From an uncultured Gemmiger sp. (lineage in GTDB: Bacteria > Bacillota > Clostridia > Oscillospirales > Ruminococcaceae), in contig CAKSUQ010000023.1 of NCBI GenBank assembly GCA_934502625.1, positions 1-29,514 on the forward strand: a stretch of 29,514 nucleotides of DNA, read 5' to 3'. A program made the position numbers and the translations under genes. Positions 7,886-14,329 of the stretch are shown in pieces (position 1 is the stretch's first letter; every line of letters begins with the position of its first letter). Below the pieces are notes generated by a model, which saw only the letters and a program-made list of their open reading frames with translations, ran no database searches and was not told the origin of the DNA.

Positions 7886-8407
7886 TTGGCAAGGCGCAAG
7901 GTCAACCGCCTGACGACGTATGATTACGCCCAAAACGGTGCGTATTTCATCACGATTTGCACGCATGGGCGGCAGAAAATTTTGTGGAAAAGCGATGTCC
8001 TTACGGCGGTTGAGGATGTAGGGGCGCACAGTGTGCGCCCGCGCCTTGCCCCGGAGTTATCGCCTTACGGGGAAGCCGTTGAAGATGCCATTTTGCAGAT
8101 TTCCATTCGGCATCCCGCAGTAAAGTTAATAAAATATGCCGTAATGCCAAATCATGTTCATTTATTGTTGTTGATTCAGCGGGAACAGGGCGGGCGCACA
8201 CTGTGCGCCCCTACAATTTCACTGGTCATCAAACAGATGAAAGAGGCTGTCACGAAGACGATTGGCTGCCCCATCTGGCAAAAATCCTTTCACGACCACG
8301 TTGTGCGCACCGAGCACGGGTACGCGCAGATTTGGCAGTACATCGACACGAACCCCCAACTCTGGCATAAAGATTGCTTTTATGAGGAGCCATCCCATGA
8401 GCCTTGA
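7886..8407 (+). CDS. REP-associated tyrosine transposase (RAYT, Y1/IS200-like)
   Basis: A 173-residue single-domain Y1 HUH protein of the RAYT type, a domesticated relative of IS200/IS605 transposases that processes GTAG-headed palindromic REP sequences. The N-terminus RRKVNRLTTYDYAQNGAYFITICTHGR is typical. The HUH motif is H90-V91-H92 (MPNHVHLLLL), and the likely catalytic tyrosine is Y152 (IWQYIDTNP) after WQKSFHDHVVR. The start is TTG 7886, one base after the preceding stop and poorly provided with a binding site; GTAA/TTG coupling is likely. The 3' end overlaps the next gene by 11 bases and supplies its binding site. It is less GC-rich than its neighbours (for example 8120-8180), which suggests acquisition. 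Two REP palindromes lie inside the frame (8017-8042, 8190-8215). It appears intact. Confidence 0.88.
   Translation: MARRKVNRLTTYDYAQNGAYFITICTHGRQKILWKSDVLTAVEDVGAHSVRPRLAPELSPYGEAVEDAILQISIRHPAVKLIKYAVMPNHVHLLLLIQREQGGRTLCAPTISLVIKQMKEAVTKTIGCPIWQKSFHDHVVRTEHGYAQIWQYIDTNPQLWHKDCFYEEPSHEP
8017..8042 (+). repeat. REP palindrome inside the RAYT gene, forward copy
   Basis: Head GTAG (8018-8021), then GGGCGCACA, a single G, and TGTGCGCCC (8022-8040). This is a perfect 9-bp-arm palindrome. It is read in frame as VGAHSVRP (RAYT residues 45-52). With one flanking T and GC it is identical over 26 bases to the inverted copy at 8190-8215. Confidence 0.85.
8190..8215 (-). repeat. REP palindrome inside the RAYT gene, inverted copy
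   Basis: The same palindrome as at 8017-8042 in the opposite orientation: GGGCGCACA, C, TGTGCGCCC (8192-8210) followed by CTAC (8211-8214). It is read in frame as GGRTLCAPT (RAYT residues 102-110). The heads of the two copies point outward, and the copies are about 150 bases apart. Confidence 0.85.
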
Positions 8408-10235
8408 AACAAAACGCATCAAAGAGCTATTCGGCTATGCACAGACGCTGACGAAGGAACAGGGCGTCGGCGTTATGGCCGGGCGCGCCGTCGGCTTTTT
8501 CAAACGGCGGTTCTTCGGCAAACGTGCGCGGTATCTGCCGTCAAAGCATACGCTGGACGCCCAGCGCACCGACGCTGCCGCCAACGCCGCAAGCTGGCCG
8601 ACCATCAGCATCCTGACGCCGCTGTACAACACGCCGCCGCAGTTTTTGCAGCAATTTCTGGACAGCGTGCAGGCGCAGACCGCGCCGAACTGGCAGCTCG
8701 TTCTGGTGGACGCCTCCGACGACGCGCACGCCGACGTGGGCGAGACCGTCCGCGCCCGCGCCGCGCAGGACAACCGCATCGTCTACGCCAAAATCGAGAA
8801 CAAGGGCATCGCCGCCAACACGAACGAGGCCGCCAAGCGCGCCACGGGGGACTATCTCGCCCTCGCCGACCACGACGATATGCTCGCGCCCCACGCCGTC
8901 TACTGCATGGGCAAGGCACTGGCCGAGACCGGCGCGGACTTTGCCTACAGCGACGAAGCGCTGTTCGAGAAAACGCCGGAGCACCCGCGTGTCGGCCACT
9001 TCAAGCCCGACTACGCGCCGGAGTACCTGATGGCCGTCAACTACATCTGCCATCTGGCCGTCTTCAAAAAAGCGCTGTTTAACGCCGTCGGCGGCGAGCG
9101 CCCAGAGTGCGACGGTGCGCAGGATCACGACCTGTTTTTGCGTCTCATCGACGAAATGCAGCGCTGCGACCCCGCCGCCAAGCCGCTGCACATCCCGCAG
9201 GTGCTCTACTACTGGCGGGTGCATGCGGCGTCCACCAGCGGCGGCACAGCGGCCAAGCCCTATGTCGAGCAGGCCGCGCAGCGCGCCGTCGCCGACCATC
9301 TCGCTGCCACCGGGCGGCAGGGCAGGGTGGAGGCCGGGCGCTTCCCCGGCACCTGCCACGTCGTCTGGGACATCCCGGAGCCGCAGCCCCTTGTGTCTAT
9401 TTTGATCCCCAACAAAGATCACACCGACGATCTGGAAAAATGCCTGCACAGCATCTACGCCAAGACGACCTACGAAAATTTCGAGGTCATCATCATCGAG
9501 AACAACTCCACCGACCCCGCCACGACCAACTACTACAAGCGCGTACCCGACCGCTATGACCGCGCGCGGGTCGTACACTATCAGGGCGGGTTCAACTTCA
9601 GCCGCATCAACAATTTTGGCCGCAAGTATGCCACCGGCAAGTACCTGTTGCTGCTGAACAACGACGTCGAGGTCATCAATGGCGACTGGCTGACCCAGAT
9701 GGTCGGCGAGTGCAGTCAGCCCGGCGTCGGCTTGTGCGGCGCAATGCTCTACTACCCCGACGACACGATCCAACACGCGGGCATCATCACGGGGCTGGGC
9801 GGCTACGCCGGGCACAGCCACAAGTACCACAAGCGCGGCGGCAGCGGATATATGTTCCGCCTTGCCACGGTGCAGGATCTCTCTGCCGTGACGGCCGCCT
9901 GCCTGCTGGTGCGCACCGCCGTCTACGACGCGCTGCACGGGCTGGACGAGGAGTTCACCGTCGCCTACAACGACGTAGACTTCTGCCTGCGCGCGCGGGA
10001 TGCGGGCTGGCGCATCGTCTGGACACCCTACGCCGAGCTCTACCACTACGAGAGCAAGTCCCGCGGCTCTGACGAGAACGACCCCGTCAAAAAGGCGCGC
10101 TTTGATGCCGAACACGACCGCCTTTACACCGTGCACGGGCGGGAGAATATCCTGCACGACCCCTACTACAGCCCGTCGCTGTCCTTGGACTACGAGGATT
10201 TCCGCGAGAGCGGGGATCTGCGGAATTTAAAATAA
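8397..10235 (+). CDS. Two-domain family 2 glycosyltransferase (paralog of 5754-7622)
   Basis: A 612-residue protein with two GT-A domains in the same arrangement as the gene at 5754. Domain 1 covers about residues 69-280: ISILTPLYNTP, DHDD at 158-161 and GAQDHDLFLRL. Domain 2 covers about 333-575: VSILIPNKDHTDD, NFEVIIIENNSTD, LLLNNDVEV near 420-425 and YNDVDFCLRARDAG. ATG 8397 is chosen because GAGGAG (8384-8389) lies just ahead and the longer frame upstream only reads through the RAYT gene. The start overlaps the RAYT stop by 11 bases. It probably works with its paralog on successive linkages of the exported glycan. A terminator follows the stop. Confidence 0.9.
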   Translation: MSLETKRIKELFGYAQTLTKEQGVGVMAGRAVGFFKRRFFGKRARYLPSKHTLDAQRTDAAANAASWPTISILTPLYNTPPQFLQQFLDSVQAQTAPNWQLVLVDASDDAHADVGETVRARAAQDNRIVYAKIENKGIAANTNEAAKRATGDYLALADHDDMLAPHAVYCMGKALAETGADFAYSDEALFEKTPEHPRVGHFKPDYAPEYLMAVNYICHLAVFKKALFNAVGGERPECDGAQDHDLFLRLIDEMQRCDPAAKPLHIPQVLYYWRVHAASTSGGTAAKPYVEQAAQRAVADHLAATGRQGRVEAGRFPGTCHVVWDIPEPQPLVSILIPNKDHTDDLEKCLHSIYAKTTYENFEVIIIENNSTDPATTNYYKRVPDRYDRARVVHYQGGFNFSRINNFGRKYATGKYLLLLNNDVEVINGDWLTQMVGECSQPGVGLCGAMLYYPDDTIQHAGIITGLGGYAGHSHKYHKRGGSGYMFRLATVQDLSAVTAACLLVRTAVYDALHGLDEEFTVAYNDVDFCLRARDAGWRIVWTPYAELYHYESKSRGSDENDPVKKARFDAEHDRLYTVHGRENILHDPYYSPSLSLDYEDFRESGDLRNLK

Positions 10236-10244
10236 CCCACAAAA

Positions 10245-10267
10245 AGCCTTCCCATGTGGGGGAAGCC
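10245..10267 (+). repeat. Solo hairpin of the 146-bp repeat family
   Basis: AGCCTTCCC, a short loop and GGGGGAAGCC lie 9 bases after the glycosyltransferase stop. The left arm looks like the left end, and the right arm like the right end, of the full repeats at 15236 and 20496, as if the middle had been deleted. It lacks a U-run of its own. Confidence 0.55.
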
Positions 10268-10272
10268 ATATC

Positions 10273-10320
10273 GAAAAAAAATCCGCGCTTCCTGCAAATT
10301 AGGATGCGCGGATTTTCTTA
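10273..10320. terminator. Bidirectional terminator between the glycan operon and cysE
   Basis: A-run, stem AAATCCGCGC/GCGCGGATTT extended by TCCT/AGGA after one mismatch, then a T-run. It lies between convergent stop codons and serves both strands. Confidence 0.85.
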
Positions 10321-10968
10321 CTCTTTTTTATCCGGCGGGAACTCACCCTGCTTTTCGGCCTCGAGGCGGCTCAGGCGGGCCTCCAGCTCGGAAATGCGCT
10401 GGTTGACAATATCCGGCAGATCCTGCTGGTCGAGGTCGTCCGCCGGGCAGCACTTGACATTGCCCACACGCACGATCTCCGCCGGGACGCCGACCGCTGT
10501 GGCGTTGGCGGGCAGGTTTTTCAGCACAACGCTGCCTGCACCCACGCGGACATTATCGCCGATGTAGACCGGGCCCAGCACCTTGGCTCCGGCACCGATC
10601 AGCACATTGTTGCCCAGAGTCGGGTGGCGCTTACCGGTATCCTTGCCGGTGCCGCCCAGCGTAACACCGTGGTAGATCGTGCAGTTATCGCCGATTTCTG
10701 TCGTCTCACCAAAGACGATGCCCATGCCGTGGTCGATAAACAGCTTGCGGCCGATCTTGGCACCGGGGTGGATCTCGATGCCGGTCAGATGCCGCGCCAG
10801 CTGGCTGACGAGGCGCGCCAAAAAGAAACACTTGTGGTTGTACAGAAAGTGCGCGATTTTGTGCGTGACCAGTACATGAAAGCCGGGATACAGGATAATG
10901 ACCTCCGCCACATTGCGTGCGGCGGGGTCTTTATCGCGGATATTTTTTGCATCTTCCCAAAGACCCAT
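10318..10968 (-). CDS. cysE: Serine O-acetyltransferase
   Basis: This enzyme acetylates L-serine with acetyl-CoA to O-acetylserine, the committed step to cysteine. The 216-residue protein has an N-terminal helical part (DPAARNVAEVIILYPGFHVLVTHKIAHFLY) and a left-handed beta-helix of hexapeptide repeats with the catalytic segment GIEIHPGAKIGRKLFIDHGMGIVFGETTEIG and GGTGKDTGKRHPTLGNNVLIGAGAKVLG. A charged, probably coiled-coil tail (ISELEARLSRLEAEKQGE) follows. ATG 10968 behind AGAGGA is chosen. The longer frame from 11016 would start inside the -10 box of the promoter at 11005-11033. No cysK is nearby, so it is a single-gene unit. Confidence 0.95.
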   Translation of the reverse strand: MGLWEDAKNIRDKDPAARNVAEVIILYPGFHVLVTHKIAHFLYNHKCFFLARLVSQLARHLTGIEIHPGAKIGRKLFIDHGMGIVFGETTEIGDNCTIYHGVTLGGTGKDTGKRHPTLGNNVLIGAGAKVLGPVYIGDNVRVGAGSVVLKNLPANATAVGVPAEIVRVGNVKCCPADDLDQQDLPDIVNQRISELEARLSRLEAEKQGEFPPDKKE

Positions 10969-11004
10969 TGTTTGTTCCTCTTTACTTATACCAATATAAA
11001 GTAT

Positions 11005-11033
11005 ACTATACCACACTTACCGCCAAAGTGCAA
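11005..11033 (-). promoter_or_regulatory. Sigma-A promoter of cysE
   Basis: Read leftward: TTGCAC (11033-11028), 17-bp spacer, TATAGT (11010-11005). The short leader to ATG 10968 shows no T-box-like structure that can be recognised by eye. Between this and the divergent pyr promoter (11034-11126) there is only a loose 7-bp inverted repeat, GGATTTT/AAAATCC. Confidence 0.8.
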
Positions 11034-11126
11034 TGCTGCCGGTACTGCAGGCGGATTTTGTCAATTTCTCCAAAAGTCTGCGCAAAAATCCATGAAATCC
11101 CTACTTTCACAAAGCGGGTGTTTGCA

Positions 11127-11155
11127 TTGACACTGCCGCCCGTGCATGGTACAAT
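11127..11155 (+). promoter_or_regulatory. Consensus promoter of the pyr operon
   Basis: TTGACA (11127-11132), 17-bp spacer, TACAAT (11150-11155): one of the strongest promoters in the window. The predicted transcript start is near 11162, leaving a leader of about 200 bases before pyrC. Confidence 0.9.
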
Positions 11156-11197
11156 AAGTAAAACCTATGTAAAAGCGACGGAAAGGAGTGTGCCCAG

Positions 11198-11278
11198 ATG
11201 ATGATGCAGTTTGTCTCTTGCTTCAAAATCCACGGTGCAGTGTTCTTTCCCGCTGCCAATTTGAGTATGGCTTTTTGA
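11198..11278 (+). CDS. Putative pyr leader peptide (26 codons)
   Basis: A short ORF starting at ATG 11198 behind AGGAG (11184-11188, 9 bases spacing). It encodes 26 residues beginning MMMQFVSCFKIHG and ending NLSMAF, then TGA at 11276-11278. The last base of the stop codon is the first base of the stem of the intrinsic terminator at 11278-11308. A ribosome finishing this ORF would cover the stem and stop it forming. The peptide is rich in Phe codons (5 of 26) but shows no run of one amino acid, so it fits UTP-dependent pyrBI/pyrE-style coupling better than amino-acid sensing. No similarity to a known protein is claimed. Confidence 0.6.
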   Translation: MMMQFVSCFKIHGAVFFPAANLSMAF

Positions 11279-11308
11279 CTTTTCCCTTTTCGGGAAAAGT
11301 TTTTTTTT
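11278..11308 (+). terminator. Attenuator terminator of the pyr operon
   Basis: A perfect 9-bp stem ACTTTTCCC/GGGAAAAGT (11278-11286 with 11292-11300), loop TTTTC, and a run of nine T (11300-11308). It lies between promoter and pyrC, so it can only act as a conditional attenuator. A second hairpin (GCAAAAATATCCC/GGGACATTTTTGC, 11309-11338, one mismatch) follows without a U-run. Confidence 0.85.
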
Positions 11309-11360
11309 GCAAAAATATCCCTTGCGGGACATTTTTGCCCGCTGATTTAGGAGGTTCACC

Positions 11361-12551
11361 ATGCTGATCCGCAACGCCAAGGATTGCGCGGGCAAGCCCA
11401 TTGAGGTCTGGCTGCGCGACGGGAAAATTGCCGCTGTCGGGCAGGGGCTGCTCGTCCCGGAGGGAGAGGAGGTGCTCGACGCCAAGCGCCGCACGCTCCT
11501 GCCCGCCTTCATCGACACCCACTGCCACTGGCGCACCCCCGGCTTTGAGTATAAGGAGGATATTTCCACCGGCTCGGCCGCTGCGGCGGCGGGCGGGTAC
11601 ACCTTCGTGAACCTGATGCCCAACACGAAGCCGGTCTGCTCCAGCGCCGAGATCGCCCATGCGGTCGAGGCCGAGGCCGCCCGCGTCGGCCTGTGCGACG
11701 CGAACCAGACTGTCTCCATCACGAAGGATTTCGACGGCAAAACGCTGGATCACCTGCTGACGCTGCCCGACGACGTCAAGTTCATTACCGAGGACGGCAA
11801 CGGCGTCATGAACAACGCCGTCATGGCGCGGGCGTTCGCGATTGCGACCGAGCACGGCCTGACCGTCATGTCCCACGCCGAGGATCGCGAGATCAGCCCG
11901 TGGGACTACCGCCTGGCCGAGAACATCGAGACGGTGCGCAACTGCCATCTGGCCGAGTACTACGGCACCCGGCTGCACATGTGCCACGTCTCCACGAAGG
12001 AGTCCATCGACGCCATCCGCCTCAGCCGCATGAGGGGCGCGCGGGTCAGCTGCGAGGTCACGCCGCATCACCTGTGGTTCGACGACAGCCGCCTGACCTA
12101 CCGCGTCAACCCGCCCATCCGTAAGGCAGAGGATGTGACCGCGCTAATCGAGGGCATCAAGGACGGCACCGTGACCTGCATCGGCACCGACCACGCGCCC
12201 CACACTGCCGAGGAAAAGGAGAAGGGCGCTGCCGGTATGGTTGGGCTGGAAACAGCCTTCGGCGTCTGCTACACGAAGCTCTGCCGCGAGCAGCGCATCC
12301 CGCTGGAGATGCTCAGCTTCTTGATGAGCGCAGGCCCCGCCGCCGTGCTGGGGCTGGCTGACCGCAAGGGTATGATCGAGCCGGGCTACGACGCCGACGT
12401 CGTACTGGTGGACATCGACCACATGTACGAAGTCCACGCCGACGAGCTGCACAGCAAGAGCAAAAACTGCCCCTATGACGGCACGATGCTGTACGGCAAG
12501 GTCGTGACGACGATCAAGGGCGGGAAGGTTACGTTTCAGATCGAAGAATAA
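11361..12551 (+). CDS. pyrC: Dihydroorotase
   Basis: This zinc amidohydrolase cyclises carbamoyl-aspartate to dihydroorotate, the third step to UMP. The 396-residue protein has metal ligands H54 and H56 in DTHCHWRTPG (the family form is usually H-x-H-L-R-D-P-G, so W-R-T is a mild variant). It also has the ITEDG segment with the Asp ligand found in class I enzymes, MSHAED, CHVSTKES and GTDHAPHT with the catalytic Asp. The start is ATG 11361 behind GGAGG. It is the first gene of the pyr cluster, preceded by the leader-peptide attenuator. An inserted element (12555-12690) separates it from pyrF. Confidence 0.95.
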   Translation: MLIRNAKDCAGKPIEVWLRDGKIAAVGQGLLVPEGEEVLDAKRRTLLPAFIDTHCHWRTPGFEYKEDISTGSAAAAAGGYTFVNLMPNTKPVCSSAEIAHAVEAEAARVGLCDANQTVSITKDFDGKTLDHLLTLPDDVKFITEDGNGVMNNAVMARAFAIATEHGLTVMSHAEDREISPWDYRLAENIETVRNCHLAEYYGTRLHMCHVSTKESIDAIRLSRMRGARVSCEVTPHHLWFDDSRLTYRVNPPIRKAEDVTALIEGIKDGTVTCIGTDHAPHTAEEKEKGAAGMVGLETAFGVCYTKLCREQRIPLEMLSFLMSAGPAAVLGLADRKGMIEPGYDADVVLVDIDHMYEVHADELHSKSKNCPYDGTMLYGKVVTTIKGGKVTFQIEE

Positions 12552-12554
12552 AAA

Positions 12555-12690
12555 AGATAAGAGATAATAGATAAAAGATAAAAGAATTGGTGGAGTTTTT
12601 GCCAAAGGCAAAAACAAAATTTTAAGCGGCGCTGCGCGCCGCGGAACACCTTTTTTATTATCTATTATCTTTTATCTATTATCTAAAAGC
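12555..12690. repeat. MITE-like element with AT-rich terminal inverted repeats
   Basis: A 20-bp perfect inverted repeat (12562-12581 and 12665-12684, built of AGATAAT/A-type units) encloses 83 bases. Those bases contain two perfect GC-closing hairpins: GTTTTTGCC/GGCAAAAAC (12595-12615 region) and GCGGCGC/GCGCCGC (12625-12642 region). The base composition is strikingly unlike the flanking genes. No ORF is present. It fills the pyrC-pyrF gap and ends about 25 bases before the pyrF start. It looks like a small non-autonomous mobile or structural repeat. Confidence 0.65.
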
Positions 12691-12714
12691 ACAACAAAAC
12701 GGAGGAGATCAGCA

Positions 12715-13578
12715 ATGTTTACCAACATGGACAAGCTCTACGAGAGCGTCGCTGCGAACGGCCCTGTCTGCGTGGGTCTGGATACCGAGATCAGCTACCT
12801 GCCCACCACCGACACCGCCAAGACGGCGGGCGAGAACGTGGTCGACTTCAACCGCGCGCTCATCGCCGCTACCAAGGGCGTCGCGGGCTGCTACAAGGTG
12901 CAGATCGCGTACTACGAATCCCTCGGTCTGGACGGCATGCGCGCTTACGCCGAGACGCTGAAGATGGCGCGCGCCACCGGTCTGCCGGTCATCGCCGACA
13001 TCAAGCGCGGCGACATTGCCAAGACCGCCGAAATGTACGCCAAAGCGCACTTTACCGGCGACTTTGAGGCCGACATCGTCACGCTTGCCCCCTACATGGG
13101 GCTTGATTCCATCAGCCCGTATCTGCCATACTGTGCCGAGCAGGGCAAGGGCGTGTTTGTCCTGTGCCGCACCTCCAACCCCGGCGCGAAGGACTTTGAG
13201 TATAAAAAGCTCGACGACGGCCGCCATGTCTACGATTTGGTCGGCGACAGCCTGACCGCCCTCGGCAAGGACTACATGGGCGAGCACGGTTATTCCAGCG
13301 TGGGTCTCGTCATCGGCGGCACCCACACCGAGGAGGCCACCGCCATCCGCGCCGCATACCAGAACACCTTCTTCCTCATCCCCGGCTACGGTGCGCAGGG
13401 CGGCAAGGCTGCCGACATCGCCCAGTACCTGACGAAGGGCAACGGCGGCGTCGTTAACTCCAGCCGCGGCATCCTGCTGGCCTACAAGAAGCAGCCCGGC
13501 GTCGCCTTCGACGAGGCCGCCTACAATGAGTGCGTGCGCATGCGGGAGGATATTCAGGGTGAATGCAACAAGCTGTAA
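12715..13578 (+). CDS. pyrF: Orotidine 5'-phosphate decarboxylase
   Basis: Final step of UMP synthesis: decarboxylation of OMP. The 287-residue TIM-barrel protein is of the longer subfamily. The catalytic tetrad motif IADIKRGDIAKTAEMYAKAHF gives D95, K97 and D100. Further motifs are CVGLDTEI near the N-terminus, DFNRALI, APYMGLDSI, and a C-terminal phosphate-binding region with IPGYGAQGG and VVNSSRGIL. ATG 12715 has GGAGGAG 8 bases ahead; ATG 12727 is a weaker alternative. The end overlaps the pyrK start by 20 bases. Confidence 0.95.
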   Translation: MFTNMDKLYESVAANGPVCVGLDTEISYLPTTDTAKTAGENVVDFNRALIAATKGVAGCYKVQIAYYESLGLDGMRAYAETLKMARATGLPVIADIKRGDIAKTAEMYAKAHFTGDFEADIVTLAPYMGLDSISPYLPYCAEQGKGVFVLCRTSNPGAKDFEYKKLDDGRHVYDLVGDSLTALGKDYMGEHGYSSVGLVIGGTHTEEATAIRAAYQNTFFLIPGYGAQGGKAADIAQYLTKGNGGVVNSSRGILLAYKKQPGVAFDEAAYNECVRMREDIQGECNKL

Positions 13579-14329
13579 TTTGACGGTGCTGTGTCAGGAA
13601 GCTGTCGCAGCCGACATTATGCGCCTTGTGGTGCAGTGGCAGGATCCCAGCCGCGAGCCCCACGCAGGCCAGTTTTATATGCTGCGCGCGTGGGCGGCAG
13701 ACGCCACACCGATTTTGTCCCGCCCCATCAGCGTCGACGATTTCGACAACCAGACCGGCGCGCTGACCTTCCTGTATCAGGTCAAGGGCGAGGGCACCCG
13801 CAAGCTGGCCGCACTGCAGGCAGGCAACACCCTGACCGTGACAGGCCCCTGCGGCAACGGATTTGACACCGCCGCGCTGGCCGCCAGCCACAAGCGCATC
13901 GCCGTCGTGGGCGGCGGCATCGGCACCGCGCCGCTGTTGCTCGTCTGCAAGGAGCTGTGCCGCGCGGGCGTGCGCCCCGACCTCTACGTCGGCTTCCGCG
14001 ACACGTCCTACGGCATGGAGAGCTTCGTGCCGTGGTGCCACAGCATCCATCTGGCGACCGACTCCGGCAGCGAAGGCCACCACGGTCTTGTGACCGACCT
14101 GCTGGACGTGAACAACTATGACATTGTGCTGACCTGCGGCCCCATGGTGATGATGCGCGGCGTGGCAAAGCTGTGCGCCGCCGCGGGTGTGCCGTGTCTC
14201 GCCAGCCTTGAAAAGAAGATGGCCTGCGGCTTGGGTGCCTGCCTCGGCTGCACCTGTCACACGAAGATCGGCCCCGTGACCGTCTGCAAGGACGGCCCTG
14301 TTTTCAACGCACAGGAGGTGTTTGACTGA
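13559..14329 (+). CDS. pyrK: Dihydroorotate dehydrogenase electron transfer subunit
   Basis: This is the FAD and [2Fe-2S] subunit that passes electrons from PyrD to NAD+ in class 1B dihydroorotate dehydrogenase (a 2+2 complex). The 256-residue protein has the flavin motif RPISV (residues 55-59), GEGTRKL, the nucleotide-binding VVGGGIGTAPLL (117-128) and CGPMVMM. A C-terminal iron-sulfur motif has Cys 223, 228, 231 and 243 (C-x4-C-x2-C-x11-C). GTG 13559 is chosen: GGGAGGA (13544-13550) lies 8 bases ahead, and an in-frame GTG further up has no binding site. It overlaps pyrF by 20 bases and pyrD by one base (TGATG), so it is tightly coupled to both. Confidence 0.95.
   Translation: MNATSCNLTVLCQEAVAADIMRLVVQWQDPSREPHAGQFYMLRAWAADATPILSRPISVDDFDNQTGALTFLYQVKGEGTRKLAALQAGNTLTVTGPCGNGFDTAALAASHKRIAVVGGGIGTAPLLLVCKELCRAGVRPDLYVGFRDTSYGMESFVPWCHSIHLATDSGSEGHHGLVTDLLDVNNYDIVLTCGPMVMMRGVAKLCAAAGVPCLASLEKKMACGLGACLGCTCHTKIGPVTVCKDGPVFNAQEVFD

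Noticed and set aside
7886..8407. RAYT as a broken pseudogene because of the palindromes inside it
   Set aside because: Both palindromes keep the frame, the HUH motif and the C-terminal Tyr region are intact, and the length is normal.
9107..9559. Overlapping forward-strand frames inside the second glycosyltransferase (and similar frames in carA, carB, pyrC)
   Set aside because: Arg/Ala/Pro-rich out-of-frame translations of GC-rich genes, with no binding sites and no recognisable domains.
11053..11091. Inverted repeat GGATTTT/AAAATCC between the cysE and pyr promoters
   Set aside because: Only 7 bp with a 25-base spacer in an AT-rich stretch. It is easily expected by chance and not placed at a promoter element.
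11156..11360. PyrR-binding anti-antiterminator in the pyr leader
   Set aside because: No sequence resembling the conserved PyrR loop (ARUCCNGNGAGGYU type) could be found on the coding strand, so PyrR attenuation is not supported here.
12555..12690. CRISPR-like repeats from the AGATAAT/A units
   Set aside because: The units are contiguous AT-rich tandem pieces in inverted terminal arms, with no regular spacers and no cas genes.
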